64,000 nt of DNA from Tahibacter sp042701255 (GTDB lineage Bacteria > Pseudomonadota > Gammaproteobacteria > Xanthomonadales > Rhodanobacteraceae), in the NCBI RefSeq assembly GCF_042701255.1, contig NZ_CP170554.1, positions 806,001 to 870,000 of the forward strand, read 5' to 3'. The notes under the pieces were generated by a model, which searched no databases, was not told the DNA's origin, and was given only the letters and a program-made list of their open reading frames with translations. Shown here one piece after another: positions 56,927-64,000 of the stretch (positions are counted from its first letter, which is position 1; each line of letters starts with the position of its first letter). The position numbers were made by a program, and so were the translations under genes.

Positions 56927-58015
56927 TCACCGGCTGTACAGCACGATGCGCTCCGCTTCGCGCTCGGCGCGTACGGGCAGGGCCTGTTCCAGCAGGTTGG
57001 CGAAGACCTCGGCGTTGGACCAGCGGAAGCTGCCGCCGATGCGCAGCTGCGCGGCGCTCGCGTCGCCGATGACGAGCGGGCGCAGGTTGTAGCGGTTGAA
57101 TTCGGCCACGGCCACGGCCAGCGGCGTGTCGAGGAAAACCAGATAGCCGCGGCGCCAGTCCAGCGCACGTTCGGCGTCGGCGATCGAGCCGTCGCGCACG
57201 AGCACGCCGGCCGCCGTCGCCAGTGCGCTGCTGCCGGCCGGCAGCAGGGTGACCGGCTGGCCGCGGCCGTCCTGATGCGCCGATTCCAGGCGCACCGTGC
57301 CTTCGCTGACCACGACGCGCACCTCGTCGCCGTCGCGGCGCACGGAAAAGCGCGTGCCGACCGCGACGATGCGCCGCTCGCCGGCCTGCACGGCGAATGG
57401 CCGCGCCGCATCCTTGGCCACTTCGAAATAGGCTTCGCCGCGCTGCAGGTCGATGTGCCGCTCGTGCCGCGACAGCGCGACTTCGATCGCGCTGTCGCTG
57501 TTCATCGTGGCCGCCGAACCGTCGGCCAGCGCGATCTCGCGCAGGTCGCCGACGGCCGTGCGATAGGCCTGCGGCTGCACGCGCTCGTAGCGCTGCCAGC
57601 CCCAGGACAGCGCGAGCGCGAGCACGGCCGTCGCGGCTATCGCCGCCGCAGCCAGGCGCCGCGCCGGTGCACGTCCGCGCGCGCGGCGTTCGACGCGCGC
57701 CGCGGCGGCGGCATCGACCAGCGCGCGTCGATGCGCTTCGGCCTCGTCGGCGCTGCGCGCGCGCAGGCCGAAGCGGTTCTGCGTCCAGCGTCCGCGCTCG
57801 GGCAGCTCGCCGCGAGGCAGGCCGGCGCCTAGCGCCTTGAGCCGGTCGCTCTCGGCCCAGGCCGATTCCAGACGCAGGAACGCGACGCGATGCGCCGTCG
57901 CCGCGGCCAGCCAGCGCTCCAGCGCCGCGGCCTGCTCAGCCGACCAGTCGCCGCCGTCGCGGCGGGCCAGCCAGGCCGCCGCGTCGTGCTCGATCTGTCT
58001 GCTGCCTGCGTTCAT
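56927..58015 (-). CDS. FecR-family anti-sigma regulator
   Basis: This is a 362-aa single-pass inner-membrane protein. The N-terminal cytoplasmic DUF4880 region (about 8-60) contains 'HDAAAWLARRDGGDWSAEQA' and 'RVAFLRLESAW' and would bind the sigma factor. One helix lies at about 148-168 ('AAAAIAATAVLALALSWGW'). The periplasmic FecR domain includes 'RTAVGDLREIALADGSAATM' and 'VAVGTRFSVRRDG'. A C-terminal STN-like module ('PLAVAVAEFNRYNLRPLVIG') can meet the receptor. The start is ATG 58015. It lies between the sigma factor (14 bp upstream) and the receptor. Confidence 0.95.
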   Translation of the reverse strand: MNAGSRQIEHDAAAWLARRDGGDWSAEQAAALERWLAAATAHRVAFLRLESAWAESDRLKALGAGLPRGELPERGRWTQNRFGLRARSADEAEAHRRALVDAAAAARVERRARGRAPARRLAAAAIAATAVLALALSWGWQRYERVQPQAYRTAVGDLREIALADGSAATMNSDSAIEVALSRHERHIDLQRGEAYFEVAKDAARPFAVQAGERRIVAVGTRFSVRRDGDEVRVVVSEGTVRLESAHQDGRGQPVTLLPAGSSALATAAGVLVRDGSIADAERALDWRRGYLVFLDTPLAVAVAEFNRYNLRPLVIGDASAAQLRIGGSFRWSNAEVFANLLEQALPVRAEREAERIVLYSR

Positions 58016-58029
58016 CCCTTTTCCTGGTC

Positions 58030-58596
58030 CTATTCCGTGACGACGCCGCGGCGCCGTGCCGCCGGTGTCGCGGCCGCCGGCGCTGCCGGTTGGCCATGGT
58101 AGTGCTCGGCCAGCAGCCGCATGCCCTTCGCGATCTGCTTTTCCACCGCTTTCTCGCTGATGCCCAGACGCGCCGCGACTTCCTTCTGCGGCAGGTCCTC
58201 GACGCGGCGCAGCCAGACGATCTGGCGGCAACGGTCGGGCAGCCGGTCCAGTGCCTCGGCCAGCCGCTTGAGAATCTGCCGCGCGCCGCAGCGCTGCTCC
58301 GGCGACACCTCGTCTACCAAGACGTTCAAGGCCTCGAAATCACCCGCCGGTTCGATCGAGACGACGCGGCCGCGGCGCAGCCGGTCGGTGATCAGGTGGC
58401 GCGCGGTCGCGAACAGGAAGGATTTCGGCTGCTGCGGCAGGGCCTTGGCCGCGGCCTCGTAGACGCGCACGTAGACCTCCTGGCGCAGGTCGTGCAGCTC
58501 GTCGGCCTGCGGCCAGCAGCGGCGCAGATACTGCGCCAGCGAGGCCTCGTGAACGAGGATTTCGCGGACGAACCAGGCGTCTAGGGCTTTGTCCAT
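58030..58596 (-). CDS. FecI-type ECF sigma factor
   Basis: This is a 188-aa sigma70-family factor. Region 2 is about 10-80 ('LRRCWPQADELHDLRQEVYV', 'PKSFLFATARHLITDRLRRG') and region 4 about 115-165 ('LDRLPDRCRQIVWLRRVEDL', 'QKEVAARLGISEKAVEKQIA'). The 25-residue Ala/Arg-rich tail is variable. ATG 58596 fits the family start. It heads the sigma-FecR-receptor unit, transcribed away from the cyanophycinase-like gene across a 119-bp region that could hold promoters for both. Confidence 0.95.
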   Translation of the reverse strand: MDKALDAWFVREILVHEASLAQYLRRCWPQADELHDLRQEVYVRVYEAAAKALPQQPKSFLFATARHLITDRLRRGRVVSIEPAGDFEALNVLVDEVSPEQRCGARQILKRLAEALDRLPDRCRQIVWLRRVEDLPQKEVAARLGISEKAVEKQIAKGMRLLAEHYHGQPAAPAAATPAARRRGVVTE

Positions 58597-58715
58597 CGCG
58601 CGACGATAGCTGATTGCGCGGCGCCCGCATGGGTCGATAGGCATTCCCTTGGTCGCGTAGGGATGGCGCCGGCTGGTTCGTCTTCCTGGAAATCCGTCCG
58701 CTGCCGGGGAGCACG

Positions 58716-59729
58716 ATGCGCCTGATTTCGTTCCGTCACCTGCTCTGCGGCCTCGCGCTCGCCGGGTTCGTCTTCGCCGCCGCGGCGCAGGCCGCCGAGG
58801 CCGAACGCGACGGCTACAGCTATTACACGATCGGCGATCTGGCCAAGCCGCGGCCCGAGCCGGTGCAGCCCGGGCTGATGCTGGTCGGCGGCGGCGACTG
58901 GCCTTACGACGCGTTCCGCTGGTTCGTCGCGCGTGCCGGCCACGGCCGCATCGTGATCCTGCGTGCGTCGGGCAACGTCGAGGCGCAGAACGAGTTCTTC
59001 CACGACGTCGGCGGCATCACCGCGGCGCAGACCCTGGTGTTCAGCGACCGCCGCGCCGCGAGCGACGCCGAAGTGCTGCGCATCGTGCGCGAAGCCGACG
59101 GCCTGTTCCTGGCCGGCGGCGACCAGTCCAACTACGTGCGTTTCTGGAAAGGCACGCCGCTGAACGCGGCCATCGACGCGCACGTGCGCGCGGGCAAGCC
59201 CATCGGCGGAACCAGCGCCGGCCTGGCGGTGCTCGGCGCCTACGCTTACGGCGCGATGGACGGCGGCAGCCTGACCACGACCGAGGCGCTGGCCGATCCG
59301 GCCGGACCGGCCGTGACCCTGGTCGCCGATTTCCTGCACATGCCGTTTCTCGAGCGCGTGATCACCGACAGCCATTTCGACAAGCGCGAACGGCAGGGCC
59401 GCCTGATCACCTTCCTCGCGCGGCTGGCGCAGGAACGGCAGCGCAGCGACCTCGTCGGCCTCGGCATCGACGAATACACCGCGCTGTGCATCGACGGGGA
59501 CGGGGAAGGCCGCGTGTTCAGCGGCAACGGCGGCTTCGCCTGGCTGTTCCGGCCGCAGCGCGCGGCCGATGTCTATGCCGCGGGCAAGCCGCTAAGCTTC
59601 CGCGACGTGCCGGCGACCGGCATCGGCACGAACGGCCGGCTGCACCTGCGCGATTTCCGCGTCGAGCAGCCGGCGTTCGAGGCGCGCTACGACGTCGAAG
59701 CCGGCCGCCTGACGCGACGCACACCCTGA
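58716..59729 (+). CDS. Exported cyanophycinase-like S51 peptidase
   Basis: This is a 337-aa protein with a signal peptide (1-27). The S51 fold shows 'GLMLVGGGDWPYDAFRWFV', 'DGLFLAGGDQSNYVRFWKGT', the nucleophile Ser167 in 'GKPIGGTSAGLAVLGAYAYG' and 'ITDSHFDKRERQGRLITFLA'. The Arg-rich last segment matches the region that binds the Arg side chains in cyanophycinase, although the Gln of the classic Asp-Gln pair is Ser here. Cyanophycinases cut multi-L-arginyl-poly-Asp into beta-Asp-Arg dipeptides. The start has GGGGA upstream. The next gene encodes the enzyme family that splits those dipeptides. Confidence 0.88.
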   Translation: MRLISFRHLLCGLALAGFVFAAAAQAAEAERDGYSYYTIGDLAKPRPEPVQPGLMLVGGGDWPYDAFRWFVARAGHGRIVILRASGNVEAQNEFFHDVGGITAAQTLVFSDRRAASDAEVLRIVREADGLFLAGGDQSNYVRFWKGTPLNAAIDAHVRAGKPIGGTSAGLAVLGAYAYGAMDGGSLTTTEALADPAGPAVTLVADFLHMPFLERVITDSHFDKRERQGRLITFLARLAQERQRSDLVGLGIDEYTALCIDGDGEGRVFSGNGGFAWLFRPQRAADVYAAGKPLSFRDVPATGIGTNGRLHLRDFRVEQPAFEARYDVEAGRLTRRTP

Positions 59730-59783
59730 GGACTGCGCAACGGATTCCGGTCCGGCCGGCAGTCCCCCGAATCGAGGATGCAC

Positions 59784-60818
59784 ATGAAGAACCTGCTTTC
59801 CGGCATCGCCGCGATGCCGCTGCTGATGAGCGCGACCCTTGCCGGCGCCGCCGACGCTCCCGCGGCTAGGACCGTGCTCGTGATCCACGGCGGCGCCGGC
59901 GTCGAGCGCGCGAACCTGACGGCCGAAGACGAGAAGGAAGCACGCGCCGCACTCGAAGCGGCGCTGCGCGCCGGTCACGCGGAACTCGCCGCCGGCAAGC
60001 CCGCGCTCGATGCGGTCAGCGCGGCTATCGTCGTGCTCGAAGACTCGCCGCAGTTCAACGCCGGCCGCGGCGCGGTGTTCACTCATGACGGCAAGAACGA
60101 GCTCGACGCCGCGATCATGGACGGCGCCACCCGACGCGCCGGCGCGATCGCCGGCGTGCAGCGCATCAAGAACCCGATCGCGCTGGCGCGCGCGGTCATG
60201 GAAAAGTCGCCGCACGTCATGCTGACCGGCGCCGGCGCCGAAACCTTCGCCCAAAGCATCGGCATGGCGCTGGTCGATCCGTCCTATTTCCGCATCGAGA
60301 AGCGCTGGCAGCAGCTGCAGAAAGCGCTCAAGGAAGAACAGGACAAGAAGGCGCATACCGACATCGAGACGGCCAAGCATTTCGGCACGGTTGGCGCCGT
60401 CGCGCTCGACGCGAAGGGCCATCTCGCCGCCGGCACGTCCACCGGCGGCATGACCAACAAGCGCTGGGGCCGCGTCGGCGATTCGCCGATCATCGGCGCC
60501 GGCACCTACGCGAACGCGAGCTGCGCGGTCTCCGGCACCGGCTGGGGCGAGTTCTACATCCGCGCCGTCGCCGCCCACGACATCTGCGCGCGCGTCGAAT
60601 ACAAAGGCCAATCGGTGCGCGAGGCCGCCGAAGCCGTCATCGACAAGGAAATCCCCGCCGCCGGCGGCGACGGTGGCGCGATCGCGCTGGATCGCAACGG
60701 CCATTTCGCGCTGCCGTTCAACACCGAAGGCATGTACCGCGGCTGGATCGGCGCCGACGGCGTGCCGCACGTCGCGATCTACAAGGAAGAAAAGCTGGCT
60801 GAGCCGGCGGGTGGTTGA
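59784..60818 (+). CDS. Exported isoaspartyl peptidase / plant-type L-asparaginase
   Basis: This is a 344-aa Ntn-hydrolase. A signal peptide (about 1-24, ending AGAADA) makes it periplasmic or secreted. The alpha part has 'VLVIHGGAGVERANL', 'FNAGRGAVFTHDGKNELDAA' and 'IMDGATRRAGAIAGV'. Autoproteolysis would occur before Thr202 in 'HFGTVGAVALDAKGHLAAGT', with 'STGGMTNKRWGRVGDSPIIG' and 'CAVSGTGWGEFYIR' completing the active site. It hydrolyses beta-aspartyl dipeptides and asparagine. I prefer ATG 59784 (GAGG six bases upstream) to 59778. It follows the cyanophycinase-like gene by 54 bp, probably in one operon. Confidence 0.93.
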   Translation: MKNLLSGIAAMPLLMSATLAGAADAPAARTVLVIHGGAGVERANLTAEDEKEARAALEAALRAGHAELAAGKPALDAVSAAIVVLEDSPQFNAGRGAVFTHDGKNELDAAIMDGATRRAGAIAGVQRIKNPIALARAVMEKSPHVMLTGAGAETFAQSIGMALVDPSYFRIEKRWQQLQKALKEEQDKKAHTDIETAKHFGTVGAVALDAKGHLAAGTSTGGMTNKRWGRVGDSPIIGAGTYANASCAVSGTGWGEFYIRAVAAHDICARVEYKGQSVREAAEAVIDKEIPAAGGDGGAIALDRNGHFALPFNTEGMYRGWIGADGVPHVAIYKEEKLAEPAGG

Positions 60819-60859
60819 AGGCGGGGGCGGGTCGGGTTGAGCAATCCCTATTGCACAAA

Positions 60860-60901
60860 GCAACCCCATCCCCACCCATACCCTCCCCTTGAAGGGGAGG
60901 G
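60860..60901. repeat. 42-nt inverted repeat, left arm
   Basis: The exact reverse complement is at 60966-61007. The arm carries its own palindrome (CCCTCCCCTTGAAGGGGAGGG, 10-bp stem) followed by GTTTTT, so it can also serve as a terminator for the isoaspartyl peptidase operon. Confidence 0.9.
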
Positions 60902-61165
60902 TTTTTATGCGCCTTGCTTGCGAAGAACATGATCACGCCACGTCCGTCGAGTTCGGCCGATCAAGCCCTCCCCTTCAAGGGGAGGGTATGGGTGGGGATG
61001 GGGTTGCCGTGCAGCCGCAGTCCGCGGCCCTCTCCCCTTGCCGGAGACGGACAGCTTCCGCACTCACTACCTGAGGCGAATATTTCTCATTGAATTTCCG
61101 CAAGGAAAATTCAATGGCGACCGACAAGGCTGGAGAGTCCCTCCGTTCAGCCCCGCAACACGCCG
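60902..61165. other. Non-coding region with repeat arms and a hairpin
   Basis: No gene is evident. Apart from the right repeat arm there is a near-perfect AT-richer stem-loop at 61089-61115 (ATTGAATTTCC, GCAA loop, GGAAAATTCAAT). That hairpin may mark the 3' end of the minus-strand gene that stops at 61166. Confidence 0.5.
60966..61007. repeat. 42-nt inverted repeat, right arm
   Basis: Perfect 42-nt reverse complement of 60860-60901 across a 64-bp spacer. The GGTATGGGTGGGGATGGGG portion resembles widespread intergenic repeats of high-GC proteobacteria. Confidence 0.9.
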
Positions 61166-62305
61166 CTACCACTTCAGCAACCCCATCACGATCTCGATCA
61201 GGATCAGCACGACGATCGCGATTTCGAGCAGCTCGGCGCGGCGGGCGGAGGCTTCCTCGTACAGTGCGGTGTAGGTGTCGCGCACGATCGCGAGCTTGCG
61301 GTCGACGGCGGCGGCGACGGTCGGTACGCGGAACAGGGTCAGTGCGGCGGAATAGACGCGCGCGAGATAGACGTCCTCGGTGACCTGCAATGCGTTGTCG
61401 ACCTTCTCGGTCAGCTCGGTGACTTCGGCGACCTGCGTGTGCAGGCGGCGCGCGAGATGGGCGAAGTGTCGTGCGGCGAGCAGGCCGCGCGCGTGGCGCG
61501 CCCGTTCGACCTCGTCGTACATCTGCGGCAGTTCGGCGTCGAGCAGCTCGTCGTAGTAGCGCAGCTCCAGCAGCTGCGCGTTGGCCACTTCGAGCACGTC
61601 GGCGACGTCGGATTCGCCGCGCGGCTCGACGATGAAGGCGCGGTCCCAGGTCAGCAGGACGAGATCGTCGGCGTAGTAGGAATAGCGCTGGCGCAGCAGG
61701 TCGGCGCGCGCGGACTCGGACAGCTCGCGATCCTCGCCCGACAGCAGCGGCACCGGATCGATCCGCGACAGCAGCTCGCGCGCGCTCAGCGGCGCATCGA
61801 ACTCGCGCACGACGATCAGCAGATAGTCCTCCTGCAGGCGCTCACGGGCCGGTCGCGTCAGCGCCGGCGCCGCGCGCTGCACGGCCTGTTCGCAAAGCGC
61901 GGCCCAGGGCGCCTGCGTCGCCGTCGGTCCCAGTGCGCGATCGACCGCGCGGCTCAGGGCGACGAGCGCGGGCCAGGACCGCTCGCGCACCGGCACGTCG
62001 ATCGCGAGGGTCAGCGCACCGAAATCGTAGAAATTCGCGCTGACGGCGCAGTCCAGGGTTTCGCCGTCGAGCTCCAGGCTCAGCCCGGACAGCGGCAAGG
62101 TCAGCGGCGGATTGCCGAACGTCACGGCCTTGTCCGGCGTCGCGGCAAGCCGCGCGCGGCTGCCGCTGCTGCCTTCCACATTCGCGCACAGCGCTTCCAG
62201 CCGAACGAGGTCGGTCGCATAGGCGATGTCGAACAGGCGCTGCACGACGATGCTGCCCTGGCGTATGACGACGTCGCCAGACGTCGGCGGAGATGGCTGC
62301 GTCAT
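61166..62305 (-). CDS. Unrecognised 379-aa protein with C-terminal membrane segment (weakly DUF155/RMD1-like)
   Basis: This is a 379-aa protein starting at ATG 62305. There is no signal peptide. The N-terminal half is mixed alpha/beta ('FYDFGALTLAIDVPVRERSW'). A mid-region with acidic residues ('ADDLVLLTWDRAFIVEPRGE') leads to long helices ('NAQLLELRYYDELLDAELPQ', 'YLARVYSAALTLFRVPTVAA'). One hydrophobic helix ends the chain ('LLEIAIVVLILIEIVMGLL'). The helical end and tail anchor resemble DUF155/RMD1 proteins, but the typical N-terminal motif is missing, so this is a resemblance only. The function is unknown. Confidence 0.7.
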   Translation of the reverse strand: MTQPSPPTSGDVVIRQGSIVVQRLFDIAYATDLVRLEALCANVEGSSGSRARLAATPDKAVTFGNPPLTLPLSGLSLELDGETLDCAVSANFYDFGALTLAIDVPVRERSWPALVALSRAVDRALGPTATQAPWAALCEQAVQRAAPALTRPARERLQEDYLLIVVREFDAPLSARELLSRIDPVPLLSGEDRELSESARADLLRQRYSYYADDLVLLTWDRAFIVEPRGESDVADVLEVANAQLLELRYYDELLDAELPQMYDEVERARHARGLLAARHFAHLARRLHTQVAEVTELTEKVDNALQVTEDVYLARVYSAALTLFRVPTVAAAVDRKLAIVRDTYTALYEEASARRAELLEIAIVVLILIEIVMGLLKW

Positions 62306-62565
62306 GCCTGCTCTCGGAAAGGAAGGCGGCGGTGTGACCTTGGTCGTTGCGCGATCCGTCCACACCGCGGACGCACTATGCACCGCGCGCGGTAACACGC
62401 CTGTGACGGCGGCGCGGGATCGCGTCGCCGTCGTCCGATCACGGAACCTGTCGTTGCATCATTCCGTCGCGCAACGGCCGGGGCCGATCCGCACCGCGAG
62501 CGGGTTTGGTCGCCACTGGACGCCGCCCGCTCAGGTCGAACTCCAACGCATCCCGCGCGACGGAA

Positions 62566-64000
62566 TCACTGCACTTCGACGTCGACCCAGAGCCCGTCGT
62601 CGCCGGGCGCGACGCGCCGCAGCGCACCGCTGGCCTTGCGGAAGCGCGGATCGACGGTGCCTGTCCTGAGCCATGCATCGTCGGCGCGGATCACGCGGCC
62701 GTCGGCGCGCTTCTCCAGATCATCGAGGATGCCGCGGAACGGCATCTCGCCCCATTTCACGCGCTTCGCGTCGATCTCGTTGGTCGGCACGAATGCGGCG
62801 AAGTCGGGATCGCTCATGAGCTGCAGTCCCTTGCTCTTGGCCGTCGCGTTCCGGCTGCCGTGATGGCCGACCTTGTAGTAGACGACGCGCGACAGCAGCT
62901 CCGGGCCGCTCACACTCTTGCCGTCCACGTTCCATTTCAGATCCTGCCAGCTGAGCCAGTTGCCGATCTGCGCGTCGGCGGCGAACAGCAGCACGCGGCC
63001 GCTGTCGACGAACTCGAACGCGAGCACGAGACTGGAATTGTTGGTGCGGTCGTCGAGCTGCATCGCGAGGTCGGCGCTCGCACCGAGCCAGTCGCCGTCG
63101 ATGCGCCGCCAGCGTTGATCGTTCGTCGGCTTGCCGTCGACCACGGTTGCGCTGCCGTCGGCCGCATAGACGTCGCGCACGAGGCGGCGCAGCGCGGCGT
63201 CGTCGCCGTCGGTGGTCTGGCCGCTGCCCATCGCATCGTCGAGCGCAAGGCCGAGGTTCGGATCGAACGGCGCCAGCGTGTCGGCGGCGCAGACGTCGTC
63301 GGGACCGAGCGCCTGGTCCAGCGAGGCGACGGCCGCCGCCGCGGCGTACATTTCGCTCGTGCGTTCGCGTATCGAGAAATAGCTCGTGTCGCGCGGCGGC
63401 CCGAGCACGTAGATGCGCAGATTTCCGAGCCCGTCGGGCTGCAACGCGTCTGCCGACGGTTCCAGGTATTTCACGCCCTCGGTGTTCAGCGCTGCGCCGG
63501 CATCGCGCCGCGGCGCGGACTTTCTCGCCTTTCGCGCCGAACTGGAAACCGAGCAGCGCCTGCAGGCCGCTGCGCACGCCATTCATGTTCGCGTCCAGCG
63601 CGCTCATGCCGTCCAGACGCAGGCTCGCGCGTTGCAGCGCAGACAGCGCCTTGCCCTTGAACTGGTCGAACTCGCGTGCCTGGGCGTCGCGGGCATTCTC
63701 GGTCCAGGCCATCCAGACTTCGCCGACGTCGATGCCGGCGAAGTGTTCCGCCGCGGTCGAGAAACCGGAAACGTGATCCCAGTGCTCGTGCGTGATCACG
63801 AGCACGTCGATGCGCTGCGTCGTCCTGGCGATGTCGGCGACGATCGCGTCCATGGTCGTCGTCGCGTCCGGCACCGAACTGTGCAGACCGCAGTCGATCA
63901 GCATGTACCAAGGGTCGCCGTCGTCCTTGACGAAGCGCAGCAGATGGCAGTCGCCGATGCCCTGGCAATAGTGGCGGATGAAGACCGGTGCTGCGTCGCC
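62566..64000 (-). CDS. Long metallo-beta-lactamase-fold hydrolase (5' end outside window, frameshifted)
   Basis: The gene enters from beyond 64000. The upstream part reads 'HYCQGIGDCHLLRFVKDD', 'YMLIDCGLHS' and the metal motif 'VLVITHEHWDHVSGF' (HxHxDH), then 'VWMAWTEN'. Near 63521 the phase shifts; removing one A (minus strand) from the AAA there joins 'LLGFQFGAKGEK' to 'SAPRRDAGAALNTEGVKYLE'. The downstream part has 'SSLVLAFEFVDSGRVLLFAA', 'DAQIGNW' and 'YYKVGHHGSRNATAKSKGL', a ComEC-like second metal region. At least 475 aa are visible. The substrate is unknown. If the frameshift is real, the protein is truncated after the first metal motif. Confidence 0.8.
63521..63523 (-). other. Probable +1 frameshift site in the MBL hydrolase gene
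   Basis: On the minus strand the sequence is GAGAAAGTCC. With two A's the frame continues Glu-Lys-Ser-Ala-Pro into the downstream coding frame; with three it is lost. As at 2711, the surplus base is in a short homopolymer. Confidence 0.7.

Noticed and set aside
53786..60818. Lasso-peptide uptake/isopeptidase locus
   Set aside because: FecI-FecR-receptor sets accompany lasso-peptide isopeptidases, but those are S9-type enzymes and no precursor, B or C gene is present. The enzymes here are S51 and Ntn hydrolases.

Overview
The window is about 64 kb of GC-rich proteobacterial chromosome. The single rRNA operon, the 16S-tRNA-Ala-tRNA-Ile-23S-5S order and several conserved gene neighbourhoods point to a gammaproteobacterium of the Xanthomonadales/Lysobacterales (Rhodanobacteraceae/Lysobacter-like). 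This placement rests on my reading of the 16S and the gene order, not on a search. Most of the DNA is coding. The high GC content produces very long antisense shadow ORFs, which I left out.

Layout. 0-7.2 kb: radC diverges from coaBC-dut-phosphomannomutase (the last broken by one extra C), then a decayed PD40 repeat gene, a DUF4124 protein and pyrE. 7.3-15.5 kb: a block that looks inserted between pyrE and xthA, with a LytS/LytTR-type two-component system, a DUF2306 membrane protein, a membrane-anchored AraC regulator and an RND pump (permease plus adaptor). 15.6-22.1 kb: exonuclease III, then a peptidoglycan-recycling group (AmpG, an orphan ribbon-helix-helix protein, AnmK, M23 endopeptidase) and tyrS. 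22.1-27.9 kb: the rRNA operon, with three tandem sigma70-like promoters and a strong terminator. 27.9-28.6 kb: a gene-poor stretch with a probable amidase relic and a possible 55-codon ORF. 28.6-33.5 kb, minus strand: rpsU-yqeY-dnaG followed by an S9 peptidase, with no rpoD. 33.5-40.1 kb: tsaD, folB, folK, a DUF6159 membrane protein, a FolM-like reductase, a MidA-like methyltransferase, a VanZ-like protein and cca. 40.3-43.9 kb: a lipoprotein globin, a Slt transglycosylase and a TSUP exporter. 44.2-48.9 kb: a TonB-dependent receptor, an unrecognised periplasmic helical protein and an EEP-family hydrolase. 49.1-52.0 kb: two dsbA-like genes, cytochrome c4 and engB, a neighbourhood I know from pseudomonads. 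52.3-60.8 kb: a secreted CSLREA/beta-helix protein, then FecI-FecR-TonB receptor diverging from an exported cyanophycinase-like peptidase and an exported isoaspartyl peptidase. 60.8-64 kb: a perfect 42-nt inverted repeat, an unrecognised 379-aa protein and the 3' part of a frameshifted metallo-beta-lactamase-fold hydrolase that runs off the window.

How the genes work together. Slt, AmpG and AnmK form a release-import-recycle path for anhydro-muropeptides. folB, folK and FolM serve pterin/folate synthesis. The most interesting group is 53.8-60.8 kb. A surface-signalling regulatory trio (ECF sigma, FecR, and a receptor with an N-terminal signalling domain) faces two exported enzymes whose families act one after the other on beta-linked aspartyl peptides. 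I infer a TonB-coupled system for scavenging cyanophycin or other beta-aspartyl peptides. The link is inferred from position and enzyme family only.

Two genes (near 2711 and 63521) are each broken by one surplus base in a short homopolymer. That pattern could be sequencing error or real decay.
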